37,511 nt of DNA from Clostridia bacterium (GTDB taxonomy: Bacteria; Bacillota; Clostridia; Christensenellales; Aristaeellaceae). This document shows, in pieces, positions 1 to 7,933 of this stretch. Location: contig JAFULL010000066.1 of assembly GCA_017473345.1 (NCBI GenBank), forward strand, positions 1-37,511, read 5' to 3'. Position 1 is the first letter of the stretch, and the number at the start of each line of letters is the position of its first letter. The position numbers and the translations under genes are program-made. The notes beneath the pieces were generated by a model, which did not search any database, was not told the DNA's origin, and was given only the letters and a program-made list of their open reading frames with translations.

Positions 1-534
1 AAGGGCGTGCCCACCATGGTGGACGGCAAGGAACTCAAGCCTGTTGAGATGCTGGAGTACCTGAACAAGATTGGCGGCGAAAACGGCGTTGGCCTGTGCG
101 ACCTGGTGGAAAACCGTCTGGTCGGCATGAAGAGCCGCGGCGTGTATGAAACTCCCGGCGGCACCATCCTCTACCGTGCGCATCAGGTGCTGGAAACCAT
201 CTGCCTCGACCGCGATACCCAGCATTACAAGGAGCTGGTCGCCAACCGCTATGCCGAGCTGGTTTACTTCGGCCAGTGGTTCACCCCCCTGCGCGAGGCT
301 CTGGCTGCCTTCGTCAGCGAGACCCAGAAGACCGTCACCGGCGATGTGAAGCTCAAGCTCTACAAGGGCAACATCATCAACGCCGGCGTCACCTCTCCCT
401 ACTCCCTCTACAGCGAGGAGATCGCCACCTTCAACGAGGATCATGTTTATGATCAGAAGGACTCTGCCGGCTTCATCAACCTGTTCGGCCTGCCGATTTC
501 TGCCCGCGCTACCCTGCTGAAGGGCAAGATCTAA
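1..534 (+). CDS. argG: Argininosuccinate synthase, C-terminal part (5' end outside window)
   Basis: This is the last 177 residues of argininosuccinate synthase, the cytoplasmic enzyme that joins citrulline and aspartate with ATP in arginine synthesis. The frame is already open at base 1 (Lys-Gly-Val-Pro), so the start and the ATP-binding N-terminal half lie upstream. The recognisable C-terminal segments are [33 protein letters not shown] and the SPYSLYSEE stretch of the synthetase/tetramerisation region. A stem-loop terminator follows 13 bases after the stop, so this is the end of its transcription unit. The family assignment is secure. Confidence 0.95.
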   Translation, partial: KGVPTMVDGKELKPVEMLEYLNKIGGENGVGLCDLVENRLVGMKSRGVYETPGGTILYRAHQVLETICLDRDTQHYKELVANRYAELVYFGQWFTPLREALAAFVSETQKTVTGDVKLKLYKGNIINAGVTSPYSLYSEEIATFNEDHVYDQKDSAGFINLFGLPISARATLLKGKI

Positions 535-546
535 AAAATCATTGCA

Positions 547-574
547 AAGCCCGTCCTGAATGGACGGGCTTTTT
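547..574 (+). terminator. Rho-independent terminator after argG
   Basis: A perfect 10-bp stem (AAGCCCGTCC, 547-556, with GGACGGGCTT, 562-571) and a 5-base loop are followed by T residues. Confidence 0.9.
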
Positions 575-585
575 GAATGCATGCC

Positions 586-614
586 TTGACTTTTCGGCGT
601 GAGAACCGTACTAT
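586..614 (+). promoter_or_regulatory. Housekeeping (SigA-type) promoter for the GH31 gene
   Basis: TTGACT at 586-591 and TACTAT at 609-614 are separated by exactly 17 bases. The promoter sits just after the argG terminator and about 36 bases before the GH31 start codon. Confidence 0.75.
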
Positions 615-649
615 TTTTCATACATTCTTTTCATCAGGAGGTCTGTACC

Positions 650-2893
650 ATGCATCATCTATCGGATGTCGGTCCGCATGCATATCCGCAGTTTCAAAAC
701 TGCAGCGAAGCGGCTGCGCCGGGCATGAACAGTGGGTTTGACCGCCATGCAGCCGTCAACAACCGCCCCGGCCAAATCGAAAGCTGGCAGAAAATCGCCG
801 ATGGACTGCTGCTTTGCGCTGCCGTAACGGCGAAAAAAAGCCGCCTTGCCTATACGCATGAAACATGCATGTATCAGTTCACGCCCACCGAACCTACCGT
901 CGACAGGCTGTGGCTGCACATCGAGCTGTGGAGCCCGGCCATTTTCCGCGTGAAAGCGTCGGACGAAAAGCATCCTGCCGATCCGTTTGCAGGCCTGCCC
1001 GAGGAGGGGCGCATGCTCATCGGCAAGCCGCAGGACGTGGCTTTTGACGTGATGGAGGAAGATGCGTTCATCCGCATCCGCACGGCAGAAATGGTGATCT
1101 CCGTTGAAAAGGAAACCAGCCGCATCACCGCCGCGTTCCCGGACGGATGCGAGTTTTTTGCCCAGTGCAAAAACGAGTTTGTCACGGCGGATATTTTTGA
1201 CATGGCCATTTCGGACTGCGGCGGAGAAAAGGCGGTGTTCGAAGCCCTTGAACTGGATCACGATGAGGTGATCTATGGCCTGGGCGAACGCTTTGACAGC
1301 ATTGTGCGAAACGGCCGCACAGTCGATTTTGACAACAAGGACGCCGTGGGCACCACCAGCCGCCGCACATATATGAACATACCCTTTTATCTGTCCACCA
1401 AAGGGTACGGGCTATTCCTCAACAGCGGCGCGCCCACGCAGTGGGACGTGGCTACAAGCGAGATGAGCGCGCTGTATTTCTGCGTGGAAGACAATCGTAT
1501 GGATTACTTCGTCATGGCCGGCCCTGCGCCCAAAGACATTCTGCACCGCTACTGCACGCTGACCGGTTTTGCCAAACTGCCGCCGCTTTGGAGCTTTGGC
1601 CTGTGGATGAGCCGCAACAGCTACACCTCGTGGGATGTGGTGGATGACATTGCAGCCAAAGTGCGTGAAAACGACATTCCCTGCGACGTGCTGCATCTGG
1701 ACACGGCGTGGTTCCGAAAGGACTGGGACTGCGATTTGAAGTTCTCGCCCGACCGATTCCCCGACCCTGAGGAGCACATGGCAAGGCTGCGTGAAGACGG
1801 ATTCAGGGTAAGCCTGTGGCAGTACAATTTTATTCCGCCAAACGAAGGCAACACCCATTATGAAGAGGCTGTGGCCAATGGTTATCTGGCCAAAAATGAA
1901 CAGGGTGATCCCTATCAGCTGCCGGACTGCTGCCAGGGCAGCTGGACCCAAGACGTGATTGTGGACTTTTCCAACCCGCAGGCGCGAAAGTGGTATGGTG
2001 ACAAGATCGAGCAGCTCATCCGCATGGGCGCAGGCGCCATCAAGACGGACTTTGGCGAAGGCATCCCCCGGCAGGCGCATTATCACAGCATAGACGGAAA
2101 GCATTTCCACAATGTGTATTCCCTGCTGTACAATGCCGTGGTCTTTCAGGCAACGCAGCGCGCCAGCGGCGAAAACATCGTATGGGCGCGCAGCGGAACA
2201 GCTGGTTCCCAGCGCTGGCCGCTGCACTGGGGCGGCGACAGCCAGTGCACCTTTGAGGCGCTGGCGGGCACACTGCGCGGCGCACTGTCGGCGGGTATGA
2301 GCGGCATACCGTTCTTCTCGCACGACATCGGCGGCTTTATCGGCCTGCCGACGGACGAACTGTATGTGCGCTGGGCACAGATGGGCCTGTTCAGCTCGCA
2401 TTCCCGCTGCCATGGCGTGGGTGACCACACCCATCGCGAACCGTGGACCTTCTCGCAGGAGGCCTGCGACATCTTCCGTTTTTATGACAAGCTGCGCTAT
2501 TCCCTCATGCCCTATATCTACGCCGAGGCGGAAAAGTGCACCCGCACGGGCCTTCCGATGATGCGCGCGCTGGTGCTGGAATATCCGCAGGATCTGAATG
2601 TGCGCTATATCGACGACGAGTATCTTTTTGGCGACAGCCTGCTCATTGCGCCGGTGCTCAAGCCGCTGAGCAAGGCACGCATGCGCCGGGTCTATCTGCC
2701 CGCCGGTGTGTGGCACGACTATTTCACACACGAGCGCATTGAATCCGGCGGCATGTGGATCGAGCGCGCGGTGGATCTGCAAACCATGCCCATTTATGTC
2801 AGGGGCGGCGCCACGCTGCGCTACTGCGCCTGCGACCGCACGCTGCAGCACGGCATGGGTAAGATCGTACGCGAGGAATACTGGGAAAAGTAA
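650..2893 (+). CDS. GH31 alpha-glycosidase, YicI-like (probable alpha-xylosidase)
   Basis: This 747-aa glycoside hydrolase of family 31 is most like YicI-type alpha-xylosidases, which remove terminal alpha-xylosyl residues from oligosaccharides in the cytoplasm. There is no signal peptide. The N-terminal beta-sandwich region is followed by the catalytic barrel. The nucleophile motif KTDFGE places Asp467, and the acid/base Asp530 lies in HWGGDS. An HLDTAW substrate-binding stretch also matches the YicI subgroup. ATG 650 is chosen because AGGAGGT (636-642) lies 7 bases upstream. The frame is open further upstream to a GTG at 599, but that would lie within the promoter. It is a single-gene unit with its own promoter and a terminator. 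Alpha-glucosidase activity cannot be excluded from sequence alone. Confidence 0.9.
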   Translation: MHHLSDVGPHAYPQFQNCSEAAAPGMNSGFDRHAAVNNRPGQIESWQKIADGLLLCAAVTAKKSRLAYTHETCMYQFTPTEPTVDRLWLHIELWSPAIFRVKASDEKHPADPFAGLPEEGRMLIGKPQDVAFDVMEEDAFIRIRTAEMVISVEKETSRITAAFPDGCEFFAQCKNEFVTADIFDMAISDCGGEKAVFEALELDHDEVIYGLGERFDSIVRNGRTVDFDNKDAVGTTSRRTYMNIPFYLSTKGYGLFLNSGAPTQWDVATSEMSALYFCVEDNRMDYFVMAGPAPKDILHRYCTLTGFAKLPPLWSFGLWMSRNSYTSWDVVDDIAAKVRENDIPCDVLHLDTAWFRKDWDCDLKFSPDRFPDPEEHMARLREDGFRVSLWQYNFIPPNEGNTHYEEAVANGYLAKNEQGDPYQLPDCCQGSWTQDVIVDFSNPQARKWYGDKIEQLIRMGAGAIKTDFGEGIPRQAHYHSIDGKHFHNVYSLLYNAVVFQATQRASGENIVWARSGTAGSQRWPLHWGGDSQCTFEALAGTLRGALSAGMSGIPFFSHDIGGFIGLPTDELYVRWAQMGLFSSHSRCHGVGDHTHREPWTFSQEACDIFRFYDKLRYSLMPYIYAEAEKCTRTGLPMMRALVLEYPQDLNVRYIDDEYLFGDSLLIAPVLKPLSKARMRRVYLPAGVWHDYFTHERIESGGMWIERAVDLQTMPIYVRGGATLRYCACDRTLQHGMGKIVREEYWEK

Positions 2894-2898
2894 AAAGA

Positions 2899-2935
2899 AA
2901 AGCCGCAGGAGCATAACGCTTCTGCGGCTTTGATA
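2899..2935. terminator. Bidirectional terminator between GH31 and PRPP synthetase
   Basis: A 10-bp perfect stem (AAAGCCGCAG, 2899-2908, with CTGCGGCTTT, 2922-2931) lies between two converging genes. T-rich sequence follows the stem on the minus strand; it is weaker on the plus strand. Confidence 0.75.
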
Positions 2936-2940
2936 TGCTT

Positions 2941-4164
2941 TTACACGAGACGGAAACCGTCCTGCGCCTGCTGCTCCTGATAACGGCCGATCAGCTTCTT
3001 GATGCGGTCGTAGGGAGTGAGCAGCTTGCTGAGGCTGCGCTCGTGGTTGAGGGTGGCAATGATGTACGCGGTGTACTTGGACATGTCAGCCTCGATGAAC
3101 CAGGGAGCGGCCTGCAGTTCGGGCGTGCGGTAGGTGAGGTTGGTGGAGATGATGCGGTGGATGAGGCCCTCTTCGTACGCCTGATGGAAAGCATCCAGGC
3201 CGTTGGTGAACAGGCCGAAGGTGGCGGCGGCGAAGATGCGGTTGGCCTTGCGCTTCTTCAGCTGGCGGGCGAGGTCTAGAATGGAGTCGCCGGAGGAGAG
3301 GATGTCGTCGGAAACGAGGATATCCTTGCCTTCAACGCTGTCGCCCAGGTATTCGTGGGCGATGATGGGGTTGCGGCCGTTGACCACGCGGGTGTAGTCG
3401 CGGCGCTTGTAGAAGAAGCCCATGTCCAGACCCAGCACGGAGGAGTAGAAGATGTTGCGGTCCAGCGCGCCTTCGTCGGGGCTGACGATCATCATGTGGT
3501 TGCGGTCGATGCACAGGTCCTTCTGCTCGCGGAACAGGGCCTTGAGGATCTGGTAGCTGGGCATGACGCTTTCGAAGCTGCCGCGGGGGATGGCGTTCTG
3601 CACGCGGGGGTCGTGGGCGTCGAAGGTGATGATGTTCTGCACGCCCATGCCTTCCAGCTCCTGCAGCATCATGGCGCAGTCCAGGCTTTCACGGCTGGAG
3701 CGGCGGTGCTGACGGCCTTCGTACATGTAGGGCATGATGACGTTGACGCGCTTGGCCTTGCCGCCGATGGCAGCAATGATGCGCTTGAGATCCTGATAAT
3801 GGTCGTCAGGAGACATGGGCACCTGCATGCCGTACATCTTGTAGGTCACGTTGTACGCGCCGGGATCGCACAGGATATAGATGTCGTAGCCGCGCACGGA
3901 ATCCTTGATGATGGCTTTGCCTTCACCCGTGCCAAAACGCGGGCAATGGGCCTCGATGAGGAAGTCCTTGCGGTTGGCGCCCATCTGCGTGTACAGAGGG
4001 GTGTTGTCTTCCAGAGCAGCCTGCTGCTCATACCATTTCATCAGGTAATCGTTGATCCTCTGGCCGGCTTCTTCGCAGCCGGGCATGGCGATGATACCGA
4101 GGGGGCCGAAGGGAACCGTCAGAAGGTCGTTGTTCCAGTTGCTAACAAAGTCCGTCACAGTCAT
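2941..4164 (-). CDS. prs: Ribose-phosphate pyrophosphokinase (PRPP synthetase), long Clostridia-type form
   Basis: The enzyme makes PRPP from ribose 5-phosphate and ATP for nucleotide, histidine and tryptophan synthesis. At 407 aa it is roughly 90 residues longer than the classical ~315-aa Prs. The order of motifs is kept: a VSPDEGALDR segment, and a PRPP-binding loop that reads VSDDILSSGDS where classical enzymes have VDDMIDTAGT. This divergence is typical of a long paralogue class I associate with Clostridia. Start choice: ATG 4164 has the AAAGGAGA ribosome site almost touching it (1-2 bases), whereas GTG 4158, two codons later, has 7-base spacing. The true start may therefore be the GTG. 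It is monocistronic, with its own promoter. Confidence 0.9.
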   Translation of the reverse strand: MTVTDFVSNWNNDLLTVPFGPLGIIAMPGCEEAGQRINDYLMKWYEQQAALEDNTPLYTQMGANRKDFLIEAHCPRFGTGEGKAIIKDSVRGYDIYILCDPGAYNVTYKMYGMQVPMSPDDHYQDLKRIIAAIGGKAKRVNVIMPYMYEGRQHRRSSRESLDCAMMLQELEGMGVQNIITFDAHDPRVQNAIPRGSFESVMPSYQILKALFREQKDLCIDRNHMMIVSPDEGALDRNIFYSSVLGLDMGFFYKRRDYTRVVNGRNPIIAHEYLGDSVEGKDILVSDDILSSGDSILDLARQLKKRKANRIFAAATFGLFTNGLDAFHQAYEEGLIHRIISTNLTYRTPELQAAPWFIEADMSKYTAYIIATLNHERSLSKLLTPYDRIKKLIGRYQEQQAQDGFRLV

Positions 4165-4211
4165 TCTCCTTTTGCTGCTCGCGTGGGAAAGTCATTGTGA
4201 GAATCACTCCT

Positions 4212-4240
4212 AGTATACCGCAAAATATGTCGTATGAAAA
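4212..4240 (-). promoter_or_regulatory. Promoter of the PRPP synthetase gene
   Basis: On the minus strand, TTTTCA (4240-4235) and TATACT (4217-4212) are separated by 17 bases. The -10 box lies about 48 bases before the start codon. Confidence 0.65.
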
Positions 4241-4302
4241 GATGCGAGCAGCAAAAAAGCAAACATTTTGTCGCTTTTTGTGAAAAGGTTCCATCTTCGG
4301 AG

Positions 4303-4333
4303 GCACATTCTCATGTATGTTTGTGCATACGAT
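4303..4333 (+). promoter_or_regulatory. Possible SigE-like sporulation promoter upstream of ylbJ
   Basis: CATACGAT (4326-4333) fits the -10 of mother-cell SigE promoters (CATACAAT-like). GCACATT (4303-4309) is a loose -35 at 16 bases. B. subtilis ylbJ belongs to the SigE regulon, which makes this plausible, but the spacing and -35 are imperfect. Confidence 0.35.
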
Positions 4334-4377
4334 TGCGCAAAAGGGCAATTTTTACCTTCAAAAAGGGGGCGGATCAC

Positions 4378-5220
4378 ATGCCGGTATGGCTGGCGGGGGC
4401 GTGCGTTGCGGTACTGCTTGCGTTTTCCACACAGGCCATGCAGGCGGCGCAGACGGCTTTGCATGTGTTCGTAGGCGGGGTGCTGCCGGCGCTGTTTCCC
4501 ATGTCGGTGCTCAGCAGGCTGCTTCCGGCCAATGAAAAAGACGAACATTCCGCAAAAAGAAGCATGCTATGTACGGCTTTGTTTGCGTTTGCGGCAGGAT
4601 CACCCGCTGCGGCGCAGAGGGTGGGCACGCTGGCTCAAGCGCAGGAATGGCTGTATGCCCTCACAGGGGTCATGAGCCCTATGTTTTTCACCGGCACGCT
4701 GGCCGGATGGACCGGGAATGCAGACGCAGCACGGAGAATGCTGGTGCTGCACTGGACGGGTGCAGCGCTGACGGCGCTTATATGGAAATGCCTCATACGG
4801 CAGCAGCCGGTGAGAGCACAGCCCTGTACTGACCAGCGCGTGTCCCTGCCGTCAGCCATCGGCATCGCGGCGCAAAGCATGCTTGGCGTATGCGGCGCAA
4901 TGATGCTGTTTTCCGTGGCGGCGGGCGTGCTGCGTGCGGTGCTTGAACGCCTGCTTCCAGTTTGGACGGCGAAAAACGGCGCGCTGCTGAGTATCGTCTG
5001 GGCGGTTCTGGAGATCGGCGGAGGCGCACATGCGGTGCTGCAGGCCTTTTCATCCCCGCCGTATGCGCTGCTCAGCGCCCTGTGTGCGTTCGGGGGATTG
5101 AGCATATGGATGCAGAACCTGCTGTCTTGCGCGCAAAGCATACGCCCCGCAAAGCTGCTTGGGATGCGCATGCTTCACGGGGCGTTGTGCTATGGGCTTG
5201 GTTTGCTTATTTTTCCTTGA
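4378..5220 (+). CDS. ylbJ: YlbJ-like sporulation integral membrane protein
   Basis: A 280-aa hydrophobic protein with several membrane segments. The N-terminal segment (FVGGVLPALFPMSVLSRLL, about residues 33-51) and the C-terminal FGGLSIWMQ stretch match the YlbJ/nucleoside-recognition (Gate) family. That family is required for normal spore formation in B. subtilis and is a suspected transporter. It is shorter than the usual ~400 aa. ATG 4378 is chosen because AAAAGGGGG (4361-4369) is 8 bases upstream; the frame stays open to 4234 but has no ribosome site there. The 3' end overlaps the converging gtrA gene by 14 bases, and no terminator lies between them. Confidence 0.75.
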   Translation: MPVWLAGACVAVLLAFSTQAMQAAQTALHVFVGGVLPALFPMSVLSRLLPANEKDEHSAKRSMLCTALFAFAAGSPAAAQRVGTLAQAQEWLYALTGVMSPMFFTGTLAGWTGNADAARRMLVLHWTGAALTALIWKCLIRQQPVRAQPCTDQRVSLPSAIGIAAQSMLGVCGAMMLFSVAAGVLRAVLERLLPVWTAKNGALLSIVWAVLEIGGGAHAVLQAFSSPPYALLSALCAFGGLSIWMQNLLSCAQSIRPAKLLGMRMLHGALCYGLGLLIFP

Positions 5221-5698
5221 AGATCCAGAACTTGCTGATGACGTAGTTGAACACCATTACAAACACCAGCACGAAGATGCGGTTGACGATATTGCTCACG
5301 CCGATGAGCTTGAGCAGCAGCATCAAACCCTGCTCAAACACCAGGAAGCTCACGATGCGGCCGCCGGCGAACTGCGCAAGCTCGGTCAGGACGGAGGCCT
5401 TGGTGCCGCCCTTCACCTGAAACACCATCACGCGGTTGATCCAGAAGGCAAACAGCACGGCGATGACCCAGCTGACGGTGTTGGCGATGGACACCTGCAT
5501 GCCCGTGGCGCGGTTGATGGAGTCAATCACCCACAGGATCACGCTGCCCTCCAGGGGCTGACGGTCGGCCAGCAAAAAGCACATGCCATAGCTGACCACC
5601 ATGCTCAAAACGGTTGTCAGGCCGCCTGCGATGAGGTAGCGCAACAACTCGTACTGCTTCTGATGTGTTTCAAGGTAATTTCTGATCTTCTGAATCAT
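5207..5698 (-). CDS. GtrA family membrane protein
   Basis: This 163-aa protein has four predicted membrane segments. It begins with the characteristic ELLRYLIAGGLTTVLSMVVS pattern and ends with FNYVISKFWIFKEK, both typical of GtrA/DPMS-like proteins. GtrA proteins are thought to flip or present polyprenyl-phosphate-linked sugars for glycosylation of cell-surface polymers, working with a GtrB-type glycosyltransferase; a candidate lies far away at 36356. The ribosome site GAGAGGAG is well spaced from ATG 5698. It is the last gene of a leftward four-gene cluster, 14 bases after the 70-aa gene. Confidence 0.85.
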   Translation of the reverse strand: MIQKIRNYLETHQKQYELLRYLIAGGLTTVLSMVVSYGMCFLLADRQPLEGSVILWVIDSINRATGMQVSIANTVSWVIAVLFAFWINRVMVFQVKGGTKASVLTELAQFAGGRIVSFLVFEQGLMLLLKLIGVSNIVNRIFVLVFVMVFNYVISKFWIFKEK

Positions 5699-5712
5699 GA
5701 AAAATGCTCCTC

Positions 5713-5925
5713 TCAGTCTTCCCCGTGATCGCCCCGGGCATAGTCGCAGCCAAGCAGATCGGCCATGGGCAGGGTGACGGGCGTTTTTTTGCCGATGCGC
5801 AGGGTAACGGCAGCGTCGTCATAGGCAACGACCTCCACCGTCTTTTGCACCATTTGTCCTTCCAGCAGAAACACGGCGCGGATCTTGCGGCCATGCTCCA
5901 GCGCGTAGCGCAGAAACCTTGTCAT
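5713..5925 (-). CDS. Small conserved-looking protein of unknown function (70 aa)
   Basis: I do not recognise a named family. The 70-aa product is soluble, with alternating hydrophobic residues suggesting a small beta-barrel: KIRAVFLLEG, VEVVAYDD, VTLRIGKKTPVTLP, then an acidic tail ending RGDHGED. An Sm- or SH3-like fold is a guess. Its ATG (5925-5923) overlaps the stop of the preceding membrane-protein gene in an ATGA arrangement, and GGAGG lies 9 bases upstream. It is therefore very likely translated and coupled to that gene. Confidence 0.7.
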   Translation of the reverse strand: MTRFLRYALEHGRKIRAVFLLEGQMVQKTVEVVAYDDAAVTLRIGKKTPVTLPMADLLGCDYARGDHGED

Positions 5926-7910
5926 TGGCGGTATCCTCCGGGTACTTCAAAAATGCGGTTGTACCCTCCGGCGGATTCGAACACCAGCGGGAACATGCCT
6001 TCCAGCGCCTGTTCGTTCAGGTCGTACTGGCTGTCGGCGCGCTCATAGGCGCTGACATAGATGTATTGTACCTGATATTTGCGCAAAAGGTCAAGGTTTG
6101 CCATGGGATCCTCGTAGAAAGCGGCGATCTCGGCGCGCCTTTCGCCGGTGCTGAAGCCATGGTAGTACAGATACAGGTCGCTGGAGCACAGAATGGTGCG
6201 CCCGGCGAGGGAACTGACGGGGTTCAAATGCTGATTGCCGGTGAGGAATACGCTGTGGGGCGGGGTATTTTGCTGAATGTATTCAGCGGTGGCAATGTCC
6301 TGCGGATTGTAGGCATGGTAGTCGCTCACGCATTCGCGCGCCACCGTCAGCCCTGCGGAGGCAAAGCATGTAAACACAAACATCGCCGCTATCAGCCGCC
6401 GCCCGGGCAGATCCTTCAGGCGGCTGAAAAGCTCCGCCGCATAATCCGCCGCCATGGGCAGGCACAGCAGAAACCACACATAGAGCAGCTTGTTGTTGTC
6501 GTACTCGTTGGGCTGGAACAGGATGAACTCCGCCACCAGGTAGATCACAAACGCGCCGCAGGCGATGAGGCGGTGCTGATGCAGGTCGGCGGGCATGGGC
6601 TCGCCTTTGGGCTTGCGGCGGCACAGCGCCAGCAGGATGAGCAGATAGGGCAGACCGATGTTCTTGATGTAGAACCACAGGTAGGTATCCACCAGGCCGT
6701 TGTTTCCACGGTTGTTGCACCAGTTGAACTGCAAGCGCAGGAAATGGTCGCTGCCGGTGTCCTGCACAAAGGTAAAGGCGATCAGCTGCGGCAGGCTGAG
6801 CGCGGCGGCGATGACGCCGTAGATCAGCCACGGGCGGAAAGCAGGCCATTTTTCATGGGAGGTGAACACGCAGTACGCACAGCTGCCTGCCGACAGCAGC
6901 ACCAGCGCCAGATAGCTGTGCGTGTGGATCAGCGGCATGCCGCCTGCAAACAATCCCAACAGCACCAGTGCGCGCAGACTGTGCCTGCGGCCCCGGCAAA
7001 GCGGCGGCAAAAGCAGGTTCAGGCACGGCATGAGCATCGTCCATCCGCCAAGGATGCCGCGCTGCGGCACCAGCATGTCGCAGATGATGTTCACCCAACG
7101 CAGGTTGTGCGGATCGGGCTGGTTGGTGGGGGTCTGGTAGTAGCCCTGCATCACGGTGCGCAGGTTGTCCCACATGGAGGTGACGGAGTAACCCTCCACC
7201 GTCGCGTCGATGGTATACAGAAAACCCAGACCGCCGTTTAAAAACAGCAGGAAATATGCAAGCACCGCAGCGCCCCGGCGGCGGCACAGCTGCAGGCACA
7301 GCACGGCATAGCCGGTGAAGGTGAGGGTCATCATCAGCGTACCGGTCAGCGCCATAGACGTGTTCAGCGGCAGGCCCAACAGCAGCATCGAGGACGCGAT
7401 GGAATCCGACAGATACGGATAGGCCATGGTCGCGCCCAGCATCAGGCTGTTGTGAAGCGGGAAGCGCGCGCCGACGATGCTGGTGGTCACCGCCAGATGC
7501 AGCGACAGGTCGCCGTAGGTGCTCTGGCCCACATGGTAGCTGCCGTCAGCCGCCAGCCGGATGGAGTGCGTGTATTCGAGGTATCCGCCGAGAATCGCCA
7601 GCGGAACCACCATCAACAGCGTCAGCCCCAGCATGCGGCGCTCACGCTCGTCAAAGGGCAGCGCTTCGCGCCGGTCACGCAGGAAATACGAAAGCAGGCA
7701 CAAAAGCAGCAGCGTGCCTGCCGCCAGCGCGTGGCCGGGCATGCTGAAGCGCACCGCATAGGCCCACAGCATGGGCAGCCACATCAGCAGCAGCACGCCC
7801 AGAGACAAACCGATGTAGGCGCGCACCACCGGGCGCAGGCGCGGCAAAAGCAGGCGCGCGATGATTACGCCGCCTGCCAGAAAAAATGCAAGGTACAAAA
7901 TGGAAAGCAA
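5922..7910 (-). CDS. Large polytopic membrane protein, glycosyltransferase (GT39/GT-C)-like
   Basis: A 662-aa protein with about a dozen or more hydrophobic segments, an extended loop region and a soluble C-terminal domain (roughly the last 110 residues). Its overall build resembles the GT-C superfamily (ArnT/PMT-like), which transfers sugars from polyprenyl-phosphate donors. I see no decisive catalytic motif. Start: AAGGAGG (7927-7921) precedes the TTG at 7910 by 10 bases. The open frame extends upstream to 8000 but would overlap the preceding gene, so TTG is preferred. Its neighbours are GtrA and an M20-like protein, consistent with envelope glycosylation. The exact substrate is unknown. 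Confidence 0.7.
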   Translation of the reverse strand: MLSILYLAFFLAGGVIIARLLLPRLRPVVRAYIGLSLGVLLLMWLPMLWAYAVRFSMPGHALAAGTLLLLCLLSYFLRDRREALPFDERERRMLGLTLLMVVPLAILGGYLEYTHSIRLAADGSYHVGQSTYGDLSLHLAVTTSIVGARFPLHNSLMLGATMAYPYLSDSIASSMLLLGLPLNTSMALTGTLMMTLTFTGYAVLCLQLCRRRGAAVLAYFLLFLNGGLGFLYTIDATVEGYSVTSMWDNLRTVMQGYYQTPTNQPDPHNLRWVNIICDMLVPQRGILGGWTMLMPCLNLLLPPLCRGRRHSLRALVLLGLFAGGMPLIHTHSYLALVLLSAGSCAYCVFTSHEKWPAFRPWLIYGVIAAALSLPQLIAFTFVQDTGSDHFLRLQFNWCNNRGNNGLVDTYLWFYIKNIGLPYLLILLALCRRKPKGEPMPADLHQHRLIACGAFVIYLVAEFILFQPNEYDNNKLLYVWFLLCLPMAADYAAELFSRLKDLPGRRLIAAMFVFTCFASAGLTVARECVSDYHAYNPQDIATAEYIQQNTPPHSVFLTGNQHLNPVSSLAGRTILCSSDLYLYYHGFSTGERRAEIAAFYEDPMANLDLLRKYQVQYIYVSAYERADSQYDLNEQALEGMFPLVFESAGGYNRIFEVPGGYRQ

Positions 7911-7933
7911 GATACGGGAGCCTCCTTGGGTTG

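Noticed and set aside
1412..2914. A 500-codon minus-strand frame opposite the GH31 gene
   Set aside because: It has no motif and no ribosome site, and it overlaps the terminator. The GH31 catalytic motifs are on the plus strand.
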